64,000 bases of DNA, from assembly GCA_029251785.1 (NCBI GenBank), contig JAQXCQ010000141.1:1-64000 (forward strand). The letters run 5' to 3'. The stretch is from Maricaulis sp. Its GTDB lineage: Bacteria > Pseudomonadota > Alphaproteobacteria > Caulobacterales > Maricaulaceae. Shown here in pieces: positions 19,679 through 30,260 of the stretch. Made by a program: the position numbers and the translations under genes. The notes below the pieces were generated by a model. The model ran no database searches. It was not told the origin of the DNA and saw only the letters and a program-made list of their open reading frames with translations. Position 1 is the stretch's first letter. Every line of letters starts with the position of its first letter.

Positions 19679-22342
19679 TTACCGGCGAATTCGCAGGGTC
19701 AGACCGTAAGTCTGTGGATCACCAGGATACTGGTTGAAGCTTGTGCCCGGAAGACCCACGGATGGGAAACCGCCTTTGACAAAATCTTCATCCATGATGT
19801 TCCGGCCCCAGGCGCGAAGCTCCCAGCCACCATCAATATCAGCAAGCGCGATGCTCGCATTGTAGAGGGTGAAGGCGTCCTGGTTACCAACTGCGCGCTC
19901 ATCACGACCAGTTACCAGACCATAGCCTGCTGTGTGGAATGCTTCCGCCCGCCACTGCATCTCCATCGAGTCGCCAAGGGAATGTGTGTAGGTCGATGTG
20001 ACACTACTCACAAATTCAGCATTGCCGCGGGAGACATTTGACAGGTTGTTATAGGTACCGAATGGACGCGTCGGATCGGTTGTTCCGGCGGAGTCGATGA
20101 TCGGGAAGCCTGTGTAACAGGTCGCCACTGCAACGTCTGGACAAGGTGCGCCGAAGAATTCGACATACTTGTTTTCAGTCAGAGCGGTGAAACCACCTGT
20201 GACATCCCAGTTATCCAGAATGGCCCAATTGGCCTCAAACTCGATACCATTGACCTGAATTTCACCGGCATTCTGAAGCGCAAAGCCCGAACCAACGAAG
20301 TTGTTAGACTGGAAGTCCTCAACATTCTGCTCGAAGTAAGCGATCGAATACTGGATAGCTCCATCAGGTGTGACACCCTTGGCACCAATTTCAATCGACG
20401 TGGTGTTTTCTTCTTCGAACTCAAAGATGCCAGTGAAGGCAGCGTTGGCAGAAAGGTTGAAACCACCAGGCTTGAAGCCGGTTGAATAGCTGACATACGT
20501 GTTCAGATAATCATTCCAGTCGTGCGCCAGGATCATGTTGTACGAGAAATTATCATCTGTACGTGATCCGCCCGGGAAACCACCGGCAGGCAGTGGTGGA
20601 TTAAGCGACACCGCTGCACCGAACGGGATTAGGAAGTTTGCTGCAGGGTCTTGAGCCAAAGCCAATGGAAGTGGCATCGTTGGATCGATGAGCATTCCAC
20701 CACCAGCAAGAATTGCTGGTACGAGATAGGCGCAAGTATCAGGTATTGCCGGGTTTAAGCATGTACCCGCAGAAACCAAACGCAGATCCTGAGCAAGAGA
20801 CACATAATCGATGGCGGAAATTGCGTCATCGATATTGACTGTCGGTGTCATTGTCTTTTCTTCAGTCGACCAACGACCACCAACTGTAAAGGTGGTGCGA
20901 TCGCTAAGGTGCCAATCCATCGTCGCAAAGAACGATGTTGATTCCGTCTGGTAGTCATAAAACTCTTCGACCAGACCTGAACCGTTTGCGAGGTAACCCT
21001 CTGTCGGAACAGTTGGGAATGGTGAGGCTCCCGTCAGCGACACAAGCGTGCCAAGTGGAAGCGCGCCACCATTGTTCGCGTTGATCATCAGCTCCAGGAA
21101 CGTTGGGAAACCCATTGGTGGAAGACCCAAACCGCCCGTGATCGGTGCCATAAGACCGGTTGTCGCCAGATCGAAGAACGGACGAATGTCCGAACCCAGA
21201 GGCGTATTGTTCCGGAATTGCAGATCGTTATCGTAGTAGAACCCGCCCATCATCCAGTCGATGTCACCACCGCCAGTCGAAGTCAGACGAATTTCCTGCG
21301 TGAAGGAATCGTAAGTCTGCTGGATGCGACGGCGCTGAGCCAAATCGAGGGTCGAGAAGTCAGCATCGATATCCTGATCTTCGTCATAAGTACGCTGAGA
21401 TGTGATGGATGTCAGAGTGAAACCATCAAAATCCCAGTTTACTTCAGCTGACAAACCGGAGTTCGTCAGACCGGTGTTGACACGGCCGTTAGCAGCCAAC
21501 AGGCCTGCGTGTGGGTTCGCAGGAAGGATTGTGGCACCCAACAAGGCCATAGCACCTAGATCCGCTGGATCGTAGGAAGCAAATGGAGCGGCACAGCAAT
21601 TCTCGTTCAGCTCGCTGGAGTCAGCAATAATGCGAACGGTCATGTCGTCGGACGGTGTCCACAGGACCTGACCGCGAACAACCTGACGATCACGATTATT
21701 GATTTCGCGGCCGTCGTAATTGACGAGGAAGCCATCAGCTTCGTTCGTTGTCACATCGAGACGGACTGCGATGTCATCTGTGAGCGCGCCTGTACCGGAA
21801 GCGGACAGAATGCGGGTATTGTAGTTGCCCATGGTAAAGGCAGCTTCAAACCCTGTGTCAAACTGAGGCTCTTGCGTGATGAAGCTCACGACACCTGCTG
21901 GCGTGTTACGGCCAAACAAGGTGGACTGTGGGCCGCGCAGCACTTCGACACGTTCGATGGAGACGAGATCATTGATCGCCGCACCGGAACGTGGGCGATA
22001 AACGCCATCAACAAAGATACCAACGGATGGCTCGAGGCCTGGATTAAAGCTCGACGTCCCCAAGCCGCGCAATGCGAACTCAGTATTCGTCGATGATGCA
22101 AATTCAGCAACGCGCAAGGATGGAACAAGTGTCTGCAGATCCGCGGCGTCGCGGATCGTAGATTGCTCGATCGACTCTGCTGTAACAACAGCAACGGAAA
22201 TCGGAACTTCCTGCAGAGTTTGCTCACGCTTCTGCGCGGTAACGGTAATGGAATCGACCTGTGCAAGAGCACCGGAAGCACCAATAAGCGTCGTTAAAAT
22301 AGCGGTCGTGCCCAGTGTGGCCGCCTTGGAAAACAGTTTCAT
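19679..22342 (-). CDS. TonB-dependent receptor
   Basis: Plug (ITVTAQKREQTLQEVPISVAVVTAESIEQSTIRDAADLQTLVPSLRV, RVEVLRGPQSTLFGRNTPAGVVSFIT), C-terminal barrel; start set at MKLFSKAATLG (ORF track 22411). Confidence 0.93.
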   Translation of the reverse strand: MKLFSKAATLGTTAILTTLIGASGALAQVDSITVTAQKREQTLQEVPISVAVVTAESIEQSTIRDAADLQTLVPSLRVAEFASSTNTEFALRGLGTSSFNPGLEPSVGIFVDGVYRPRSGAAINDLVSIERVEVLRGPQSTLFGRNTPAGVVSFITQEPQFDTGFEAAFTMGNYNTRILSASGTGALTDDIAVRLDVTTNEADGFLVNYDGREINNRDRQVVRGQVLWTPSDDMTVRIIADSSELNENCCAAPFASYDPADLGAMALLGATILPANPHAGLLAANGRVNTGLTNSGLSAEVNWDFDGFTLTSITSQRTYDEDQDIDADFSTLDLAQRRRIQQTYDSFTQEIRLTSTGGGDIDWMMGGFYYDNDLQFRNNTPLGSDIRPFFDLATTGLMAPITGGLGLPPMGFPTFLELMINANNGGALPLGTLVSLTGASPFPTVPTEGYLANGSGLVEEFYDYQTESTSFFATMDWHLSDRTTFTVGGRWSTEEKTMTPTVNIDDAISAIDYVSLAQDLRLVSAGTCLNPAIPDTCAYLVPAILAGGGMLIDPTMPLPLALAQDPAANFLIPFGAAVSLNPPLPAGGFPGGSRTDDNFSYNMILAHDWNDYLNTYVSYSTGFKPGGFNLSANAAFTGIFEFEEENTTSIEIGAKGVTPDGAIQYSIAYFEQNVEDFQSNNFVGSGFALQNAGEIQVNGIEFEANWAILDNWDVTGGFTALTENKYVEFFGAPCPDVAVATCYTGFPIIDSAGTTDPTRPFGTYNNLSNVSRGNAEFVSSVTSTYTHSLGDSMEMQWRAEAFHTAGYGLVTGRDERAVGNQDAFTLYNASIALADIDGGWELRAWGRNIMDEDFVKGGFPSVGLPGTSFNQYPGDPQTYGLTLRIRR

Positions 22343-22552
22343 AGGATATTTCTCCCCTCGTAACGCGGTTATCAACCAACCAGTCCGCGTATATGGATTG
22401 TATTTGAACATTGTCAGACCACGCTGTCAGCCTGTTTGTGTCATATTTGCAAAAAAGATGCCGGTGCTGATGCAAGCATGCCGCACTTTCTAAATTTGGC
22501 GAAGAACACACCCGCCCTCTTTCCAGACCAGTATTGTCTGCTAGGCTGGCCA

Positions 22553-22567
22553 GTGAACAGCGTTCAT
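22553..22567. promoter_or_regulatory. Palindrome GTGAACAGCGTTCAT, candidate operator (site 2)
   Basis: TGAAC-n3-GTTCA; 28 bp upstream of the serine hydrolase start; identical (reverse complement) to site 3. Confidence 0.55.
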
Positions 22568-22594
22568 GCCAACACAACCGGGGAGGAGTTGACG

Positions 22595-23866
22595 ATGATT
22601 ATTCGCAATATTTTCATTGGACTAGCAGCAATCATCACCATTTGCGGAGCGCTCTTTGGCGGTTGGTATTATCGGCCATGGTCGAACTTTTCACCCGCCG
22701 AAATGAGCGCGGCTTCGGCTCCAGACCAGCTGGTGAGCTCATTTCGCCGTATGGACGAAATTTACCCCAACCGCGTGATTCACGCCGATTCTACCGCTAC
22801 TCCGCTCTCTCGAAACGTCGAAAATGCTGATGTTTTGATCAATTGGCTTGACGCCGAGAAGCCGGTTTCCGAATGGCTGCGCGAATCCGACTCAACCGGT
22901 TTGATGGTCCTGCATAATGGTGAGGTCGTGCACGAGGAATATTTCCTCGAGGCGGATGTGGAAACGCGACACACCTCATGGTCAGTCGGTAAAAGCTATG
23001 TTGCGACGCTCATCGCGATTGCCATGCGAGAGGGACATATCAGCAGTCTGGATCAGACGGCGGAAATGTTTGCGCCTCAGTTTGGCGGGACCGACTATGG
23101 CGAAACAACGCTTCGACATCTTCTGATGATGTCCGCGGGCGTCAATTTTGATGAAGACTACGGAAATGTCGATTCAGATATTCGGGTCCTGTTCGCCGCT
23201 CCCGCTATGGGACAGAGCATCGATAATTTGGTCGGTCAGGTCGAGCGCGATCGAGAGCCCGGTGAAGACCTCCATTACGTGAGTGCAAATACACAAGTCC
23301 TCTCGGCCGTGGTTCGGGGTATCTACAACGCACCTCTCGCCGAAATAGTTCAGACGAAAATCTGGGAACCAATCGGCATGGCCGGCGATGCCAGTTGGAA
23401 CCAGAACATCCCAGGCGAAAGCGGCCATGCAATTGGCTATTGCTGTCTCAATGCCCGACTGGAGGAATACGCCCGCTTCGGCCAGTTCTACCTCCAAGAC
23501 GGTGTTTGGAATGATGAGCGAATTTTACCGGAAGGCTGGGTTGAAATGGCGACGCGGCCCAACGCGGACTTTCAGAATGCTGGAGATGATTCCGTTTATC
23601 CTCCGCGCGGTTACGGTCTACATTTCTGGGTACCCAATGATCATGACGGCGAATATTTCATGGCGGGTGTGTTCGGCCAATATGTCTGGGTCGACGAGCG
23701 ACGCAATATTGTAATTGCGCGCACTGCTGCGGATCAGACATGGTCCAACCGAACCCGCGAATCCATTGCTGCGATGCGCGCATTAGCGGCACATTATGGC
23801 GATCCGATTGATGATCTTGCAAACGACGATCTTCCTGCATTAACAGAGGCTGACGCGGATGGATGA
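22595..23866 (+). CDS. Serine hydrolase (class C beta-lactamase / 6-aminohexanoate-dimer hydrolase NylB-like)
   Basis: SxxK motif in HTSWSVGKSYVATLIAIA; LLMMSAGVNFDEDYG; start chosen at MIIRN with upstream GGGGAGGA. Confidence 0.87.
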   Translation: MIIRNIFIGLAAIITICGALFGGWYYRPWSNFSPAEMSAASAPDQLVSSFRRMDEIYPNRVIHADSTATPLSRNVENADVLINWLDAEKPVSEWLRESDSTGLMVLHNGEVVHEEYFLEADVETRHTSWSVGKSYVATLIAIAMREGHISSLDQTAEMFAPQFGGTDYGETTLRHLLMMSAGVNFDEDYGNVDSDIRVLFAAPAMGQSIDNLVGQVERDREPGEDLHYVSANTQVLSAVVRGIYNAPLAEIVQTKIWEPIGMAGDASWNQNIPGESGHAIGYCCLNARLEEYARFGQFYLQDGVWNDERILPEGWVEMATRPNADFQNAGDDSVYPPRGYGLHFWVPNDHDGEYFMAGVFGQYVWVDERRNIVIARTAADQTWSNRTRESIAAMRALAAHYGDPIDDLANDDLPALTEADADG

Positions 23867-25463
23867 TACCGTATTCGACTATATCATTGCCGGTGCTGGA
23901 TCGGCTGGTTGCACAGTGGCTGAACGCCTGTCGCGCGACCGGAATGTAACGGTTTGCGTGCTAGAAGCGGGCGGATCCGATGATAGCCCCATCATTCGCA
24001 CACCGATGTTGCTGCAGTTTGCGGTAACCGGAGAAGCATTCAATTGGGGATATTGGACCGAAAAACAGAAAAACCTCAATGATCGGGAACTTTGCTGGCC
24101 GCGGGGAAAGACGCTGGGCGGATCGTCCTCGATCAATGCGATGCATTATATGCGCGGAGCGCGTCAAAACTTCGACGAATGGGAACAGACCTATGGGGCC
24201 GAAGGCTGGGGTTGGAAAAACGCCCTACCGGCCTTCAAGGAAGTACAAAACCAAACACGCGGTGGCGATGACCTCCATGGAACAGGCGGTCCGCTGTGGG
24301 TGCAGGACATCAATGATCTGAGTCCACTAACCGAGGCCTTCTTCAAAGCTGGGGACCAGCTCCAATACCGCCGAAATGGTGATTTCAATGGACCGGAACA
24401 AGAGGGTTTCGGTCCCTACCAGGTTACCCAGCGCGGCAATAAGAGATGTAGTGCAGCCGACGCGTTTCTTCGACCGGCGCTGGAGCGCGACAATTGCACA
24501 GTGACGACCCAGGCGATGGTGCAACGCGTTATTATCGAGAATGGGCGGGCTACCGGCGTTGAGGTCGACATTGACGGTGAAAGAAAAACCTTCACTGCTC
24601 GCAAAGAGGTCATCCTCTCCGGAGGCGCTATCAACTCGCCACAGACGCTTCTTCTATCCGGAATCGGTCCCGCCAATGAATTGCGTGACGATGGTGTTTC
24701 CGTCGAACATGATCTGCCGGGTGTCGGGAAAAACCTGCAAGATCATCTCGATATAACGGCCCAACTCTGGACCAAGTCCGCTCTCTCAATCGGCAATTCC
24801 CTACGATCCATGCCCAGTCATCTCTACATGGTCGCGCGTTGGGCGATGAGAGGTGATGGACCGTTCACGAACAATCCGGTTCAAGGCGGTGCTTTTATCA
24901 AGTCAGCCTTTGCGGAAGACCTTCCTGACTTGCAGCTCGTCTTTATTCCAGCGATTTCAAACCCCCACGGGATTGAGAAAGCCTGGGGCCACGGCGTTAC
25001 ACTGCATGTCTGCCAGTTATACCCGAAGAGCCGCGGTGAAATCCGTTTAAAAACAACAAACCCTTCGGATCATCCGCTGATACAACCTAATTATTTGGAT
25101 GACGAATTTGACCTGGACGTGATGGTCGACGGCCTAGCCAAGGCGCGTGAAATTCTCGATTCACCCGCCTTTGACTTTGATCGCAAAGCGGAGCGCTTCC
25201 CCGGTCCTGAGGTCCAGACTCGGGCCCAACTCGCTGATGACATTCGTGCGCGTGCCGAGACGCTGTATCATCCGACTTCGACCTGCGCGATGGGTTCCGG
25301 TGAGCTCTCGGTCACGGACAGTCGTTGCCGGGTTAAGGGCATTAATGGGCTTCGTGTGGTTGATGCCTCTGTTATGCCACGTCTTGTCGGTGGGAACACC
25401 AATGCACCTACGATCATGATCGCGACCCGGGCGGCTCAGATGATCGCCGAAGATAACGCCTGA
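23859..25463 (+). CDS. GMC-family FAD-dependent oxidoreductase (choline/alcohol dehydrogenase type)
   Basis: DYIIAGAGSAGCTVAERLS, GKTLGGSSSINAMHYMRG, LSGGAINSPQTLLLSGIGP, YHPTSTCAMG...VDASVMPRLVGGNTNAPTIMIATRAA; overlaps upstream gene by 8 nt. Confidence 0.95.
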   Translation: MDDTVFDYIIAGAGSAGCTVAERLSRDRNVTVCVLEAGGSDDSPIIRTPMLLQFAVTGEAFNWGYWTEKQKNLNDRELCWPRGKTLGGSSSINAMHYMRGARQNFDEWEQTYGAEGWGWKNALPAFKEVQNQTRGGDDLHGTGGPLWVQDINDLSPLTEAFFKAGDQLQYRRNGDFNGPEQEGFGPYQVTQRGNKRCSAADAFLRPALERDNCTVTTQAMVQRVIIENGRATGVEVDIDGERKTFTARKEVILSGGAINSPQTLLLSGIGPANELRDDGVSVEHDLPGVGKNLQDHLDITAQLWTKSALSIGNSLRSMPSHLYMVARWAMRGDGPFTNNPVQGGAFIKSAFAEDLPDLQLVFIPAISNPHGIEKAWGHGVTLHVCQLYPKSRGEIRLKTTNPSDHPLIQPNYLDDEFDLDVMVDGLAKAREILDSPAFDFDRKAERFPGPEVQTRAQLADDIRARAETLYHPTSTCAMGSGELSVTDSRCRVKGINGLRVVDASVMPRLVGGNTNAPTIMIATRAAQMIAEDNA

Positions 25464-25483
25464 GGACGAGCTAGGAGACTATT

Positions 25484-26905
25484 ATGAGCGATGCAGACGC
25501 CAAGCAGATTGAACGCATGAAATCTCTTCTCGCCACGCAAAAATCGGCGTTCCGCGCGGATAGCCATCGGGATGTCAATCGCCGCAAGGATGACCTCGAC
25601 CGGCTAATATCCCTCTGCCAGAAGAATGTCGACGCAATCGCCGATGCGATCTGCCATGACTTTGGAAATCGCGCCCGTCAGGAAAGTGTAATCGCTGAGA
25701 TAGCGTTCACGATTCAGGACGCCAAACACACCAAGAAACATCTCTCCAAATGGATGGCACCCAAACGCAAGCCCCTCCCAATGACACTGCAACCAGGCAA
25801 AGCCTATGTTCGCCGTGAGCCGGTTGGAGTCGTGGGCATAATCGCGCCATGGAATTATCCGTTCCAGATGGCGACGGCCCCACTCGTCGCGGCACTCGGC
25901 GCTGGCTGTCGGGTAATGCTGAAACCCTCCGAGCATACGCCGGCAACTTCGGAATTACTCAAGACGTTGATCGCGGAGCATTTCGAAGAAGATCATGTGA
26001 CCGTCGTGACCGGCGGTCCCGCCGTCGGCGAGGCATTCAGCAAGCTCAAATTCGATCACCTATTCTATACCGGCTCCACGCAAGTGGGCCGACTAATCGC
26101 TTTGGCGGCTGCGGAAAACCTGGTGCCGACGACGCTCGAACTTGGCGGAAAGTCACCCGCGATTCTAACCGATAATTACCCGGTTAGGGCCGCGGCAAAA
26201 TCACTGGGTTGGGGCAAATGTTATAATGCCGGCCAGACCTGCGTTGCGCCGGATTATCTGATGGTTCCCAATGGCAAAGAGCGAGAGGTTGCGGAAGAAA
26301 TCATCCGGGTCGTGCAACACCAGCATCCTGAGGCGGCCTCCGATGACGCCTTTACCGCAATCGTCTCGGACCGCCACTATGAACGCTTGAATGCTATGAT
26401 TGAGGAGGCGCGCTCCGGGGGGGCAGAAATTCTGCAACCCGACCATGATGTCGAGGCCGCCAAGGCTGCGCGGAAAGTTCCGCCAACCATCATCCTCAAC
26501 GCGCCGGACGATAGCAAAATCCTGACCGAGGAAATCTTCGGCCCCATACTCCCTATCATCGGATACACCTCGCTGGATGCAGCAACAAACTATATCAGTG
26601 ACCGCCCTCACCCTCTGGCCCTTTATGTCTATTCTTCGGACAAACAGCAGACTCAACGGGTCCTGAATGCGACACAGTCCGGCGGAGCAGGCGTCAATAT
26701 CAATATCGTCCATCTCTCTGTTCCCGATCTGCCCTTCGGTGGTGTCGGCGCATCCGGCCATGGGGCCTATCATGGCGAATACGGCTTTTTGACCTTCACA
26801 CATGAGCGCGCGGTTCTTGAAACCGGCAAATGGCACCCGTCCAGTCTGCTTGCTCCTCCGTACGGGAAAGTCTACGAGGCGGTCGCAAAGAAGCAGCTTA
26901 AATAG
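25484..26905 (+). CDS. Aldehyde dehydrogenase (coniferyl aldehyde dehydrogenase type)
   Basis: GIIAPWNYPFQMATAPLVAALGAGCRVMLKPSEHTPATS, FTGSTQVGRL, TLELGGKSPAI, NAGQTCVAPDY, EEIFGPILPI. Confidence 0.94.
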   Translation: MSDADAKQIERMKSLLATQKSAFRADSHRDVNRRKDDLDRLISLCQKNVDAIADAICHDFGNRARQESVIAEIAFTIQDAKHTKKHLSKWMAPKRKPLPMTLQPGKAYVRREPVGVVGIIAPWNYPFQMATAPLVAALGAGCRVMLKPSEHTPATSELLKTLIAEHFEEDHVTVVTGGPAVGEAFSKLKFDHLFYTGSTQVGRLIALAAAENLVPTTLELGGKSPAILTDNYPVRAAAKSLGWGKCYNAGQTCVAPDYLMVPNGKEREVAEEIIRVVQHQHPEAASDDAFTAIVSDRHYERLNAMIEEARSGGAEILQPDHDVEAAKAARKVPPTIILNAPDDSKILTEEIFGPILPIIGYTSLDAATNYISDRPHPLALYVYSSDKQQTQRVLNATQSGGAGVNINIVHLSVPDLPFGGVGASGHGAYHGEYGFLTFTHERAVLETGKWHPSSLLAPPYGKVYEAVAKKQLK

Positions 26906-26917
26906 GCGACTGAATTC

Positions 26918-27676
26918 ATGAGCGGATCCCTAACTGGAAAGACAGCCCTGATCACTGGTTCGAGCCAAGGCGTCGGCCTGGCCTGTGCACACACTTTCGC
27001 CCAACAAGGTTGCCAGGTCATTCTGCATGGCAATCGCAGCATGTTTGAAGCTGATAAAGCGGTTCAGGACATCGGCCCGCTCGCGCTCGGAGCGGTCGAG
27101 GCCAATCTTTTGTTACCGGGAGCCGGGCGAGACCTGTACGACCAGGCGATGCGACTTGCGGAAGGTCGTATCGATATTGTCGTCAATAATGCCGGTATCG
27201 ACTGGGACAGCCCCCTTGATGCGTCCGACGAGACCTGGGAGGCTAATTGGGCCGGTGTCTTGCAGGTCAATTTGATGGCTGTTGCGGATATCTGTCGTGC
27301 CGCGATGCCCGGCATGGTGGAGCGCGGCGGAGGGGCGATCATCAACATTTCCAGCCGCGCCGGACATCGCGGCGAAGACCGCGATCATATGGCTTATGCG
27401 GCTTCAAAAGGGGGCGTGCTCGCTCTGACGAAAACGCTGGCGCGACAATGGGGGGCTGACAATATCTTCGCCTATGCCATCGCTCCCGGCTGGATTGATA
27501 CGCGAATGGCCCCTCAGACCGCAACGGCGCGGGCGGCGGCTCACTCAGAAATTCCGATTGGCAAAATGGCCGATCCGAAGGAAATCGCCTCAATGTGCGC
27601 CTTTCTGGCCTCAGGGGCTTGTGTTAGCGCCACTGGATCGTGCGTGGATATCAATGGTGCCAGTTACGTTCGCTGA
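26918..27676 (+). CDS. SDR-family oxidoreductase
   Basis: TGxxxGxG (TGSSQGVGLA), NNAG, YAASKGG motif. Confidence 0.93.
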   Translation: MSGSLTGKTALITGSSQGVGLACAHTFAQQGCQVILHGNRSMFEADKAVQDIGPLALGAVEANLLLPGAGRDLYDQAMRLAEGRIDIVVNNAGIDWDSPLDASDETWEANWAGVLQVNLMAVADICRAAMPGMVERGGGAIINISSRAGHRGEDRDHMAYAASKGGVLALTKTLARQWGADNIFAYAIAPGWIDTRMAPQTATARAAAHSEIPIGKMADPKEIASMCAFLASGACVSATGSCVDINGASYVR

Positions 27677-27692
27677 CGACTTGGCTCGAGGT

Positions 27693-28652
27693 TCACCTCA
27701 CCCAGGAATCCAGGTCGAGAGATGTTGAGCGAGATAAATCTATCAGTTCACGGCGAAACCGTGGGCGAAGTTCATCGATAACGGATTGGCCAAGTTGCGG
27801 TGCCCGCGTGCTGTTTAGACGTCGCGCTTGCTGCATCAAGTATCGCCGCCAATGGCGTGGCAACAGATCGCGCAGGCTGGATTTCAACGCTGATGAATGG
27901 CGAAACCAGCGCTCAATTGCTTGATTTGCAGGCATATGAGACAAGCGGGATGTATCATTGATCCGATCTTCGGAGCGTTGGACTTGATAGTCCCCTACAC
28001 CAACAAATCGACAGATACGCGACATGACCGATTGCGGTGCTGCGACCAGATCGTCATAGCGCAAGGCCAAGCATTGATGCGCCGGGAAACGATTTCGAAA
28101 GCGCGCCCATTGTTGATTATACAGCCCGGCCCGTCGGTAGTGAAAACCCCACCACCAACCCTGTTCGACACGCTCTTCTTCGAGCGCCAGAGCCTGTTGA
28201 AACGCACCGGCAGGCTCGTATCCATCGCGGCGATTGTGCCGATACTGACTGAACGCGCGGGCGACTGGGTCACGGAAAATCGCGATTATTTTCGCGGCCG
28301 GATTGAACCGATGAATCGCGTCTGCTGCGTCCGGATAATACAAATAGGCGGGAGATGCGTCTCCCATTACGTGCGCAACCGGCGCATCTTCATAGAGACC
28401 GGTTTAGGCTCGACGCGTTCTTGTCAAAGTCGAGAGATAGTTGACGTCCATCTCTGATCCGGCAGAAATCTTATCCAAACCTCGAAAGGCGAAGTAGCCA
28501 GGCTCCTTTGTGCTTGGAAAGAAAATTTCGGGGTGGTGGCGTAGCCATTCCCACAAGATCGTGGTGCCAGACTTCGCTGCTCCAACGATGAATAGCGACG
28601 GAAGGCGGGGCATGATGGCACCTTTGCTGGGTACCCATGCAGAAGGGAGCAA
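27693..28652 (-). pseudogene. Sulfotransferase-family protein interrupted by an in-frame TAA
   Basis: N-terminal PAPS P-loop LFIVGAAKSGTTILWEWLRHHPEIFFPSTKEPGYF and C-terminal half MGDASPAYLYYPDAADAIHRFNPAAKIIAIFRDPVARAFSQYRHNRRDG lie in the same frame, separated by TAA at 28406-28404. Confidence 0.8.
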
Positions 28653-29026
28653 ATGTTATTCCGCTATAATTGCCTGTTAGAGACTGAATTTATCGCAAAA
28701 CGCGATGATTTCGATTGGCAGCGTTGCAAATCGCCCGAGATCGGTTTCAATCCCGAATTTGACACACCTCAAATTCACCCATCACCCATTTTCCTATTCC
28801 CGAAACGTTCAAGGCCGAGAAATGTCGATCGCGCGGACCTCCGCGTTAGGATTGTCACGATCGACAGAAAACGGTTTGCATCTCTGATTCATGCGAGGCC
28901 CGAAGCCTTTTAATGTCCAACATCTAAAGTCGGATATCTAAAATCATGTATGGGCACGCCCTCCGGCCAATGGCACACTGGTTGGGTAGAAGATTGAATG
29001 GGCGTAGTGCCCCGGGGGGAAAGCAC

Positions 29027-30196
29027 ATGTCGGCTGCGAAAATTATGCTCGGTGGTTTGGGAGCGGTCTTGGTCGCTTTTTCGATTTGGTTTTTCTGGCT
29101 GCTGCCTGCCCAGATTGATCACGATATGAATGTGGTTACCGCTCACCCACCTTACGTCATTTCACCGGAAGGTGCGGCACTTCACGCAAACCTCAGAGTC
29201 TCGGACCTTCATTCCGACATGTTACTTTGGATGCGTGACCCGAGCGTGCGCAATGACCGCGGCCATACCGACTTGCCGCGACTTCGCGAAGGAGGCGTGG
29301 CGTTACAAATATTTTCCAGCGTCACCAAAACGCCCTCTTCCATGAATTACGAGACCAATACGGCTGAGAGCGACAACATTACCGCGCTTGCCATCGCGCA
29401 GCGTTGGCCATTGGACACGTGGACCTCAATTTTTGCGCGCGCTAAATATCATGCACGACGCCTTCAACGGCTAGAGCACTCTGACAATGAATTCAGCATT
29501 GCACGCACCCGAGGGGATCTCGCGAACGCTCTGGACGCGCGCTCCGCTAACCCGAATGTCCTCGTTGGGGTTCTGGCAACAGAAGGCGGACACCCCTTTG
29601 AGGGCGAACTGGACAATATCGATCGCTTGTTCGACGAGGGATATCGCCTGATCGGCCTGCAGCACTTCTTTGACAACGAACTGGGAGGGTCATTGCACGG
29701 AGTATCCGGCGCGGGCCTGACACCGTTCGGACGAGAGGCTGTGGCCCGTATCATAGAATTGGGCATGTTGATCGATGTCGCGCATTCTTCGCACGCCGTT
29801 GTGCGGGAAGTGTTGTCCATGACCGATAGGCCGTTGATTGTTTCCCACACCGGTGTGCACGGACATTGCGAAATTGTTCGAAATATTCCCGATGAACTCA
29901 TGCTGCAAATCGCCGACGCTGGTGGGCTTGTCGGGATCGGTTATTGGGCAGCAGTCACATGTGATGACAGTCCGGAAGGCGTTGCACGGGCGATTATTGC
30001 CGCGGTCGACTTACTTGGCGTCGAGCATGTGGCACTGGGCTCAGACTATGACGGCACGGTCACAACGACGTTCGACACATCAGAACTGGCCGTCATAACC
30101 GATCGCCTATTATCGCTGGGTATGACTGAGGCAGACATCCAGCTTGTGATGGGCGAAAATGCGATAAGATATTTCTTGGAAAACCTGCCCGAATGA
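29027..30196 (+). CDS. Membrane dipeptidase (renal dipeptidase family, M19)
   Basis: VSDLHSDMLLWMRD, EGGHPFEGELDNIDRLFDEGYRLIGLQHFFDNELGGS, IDVAHSSHAVV, PLIVSHTGVHG, LGSDYDGTV; TM/signal at N-terminus. Confidence 0.93.
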   Translation: MSAAKIMLGGLGAVLVAFSIWFFWLLPAQIDHDMNVVTAHPPYVISPEGAALHANLRVSDLHSDMLLWMRDPSVRNDRGHTDLPRLREGGVALQIFSSVTKTPSSMNYETNTAESDNITALAIAQRWPLDTWTSIFARAKYHARRLQRLEHSDNEFSIARTRGDLANALDARSANPNVLVGVLATEGGHPFEGELDNIDRLFDEGYRLIGLQHFFDNELGGSLHGVSGAGLTPFGREAVARIIELGMLIDVAHSSHAVVREVLSMTDRPLIVSHTGVHGHCEIVRNIPDELMLQIADAGGLVGIGYWAAVTCDDSPEGVARAIIAAVDLLGVEHVALGSDYDGTVTTTFDTSELAVITDRLLSLGMTEADIQLVMGENAIRYFLENLPE

Positions 30197-30260
30197 TGAA
30201 ATCGACCGAGATGGTTGGTGGGTTTCCACCGCATCCGAGCGCCCACCCCCGGGTCCCTAA

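Noticed and set aside
26201-26836. 211-aa minus-strand ORF opposite the ALDH gene
   Set aside because: Shadow ORF; the ALDH frame is unambiguous.
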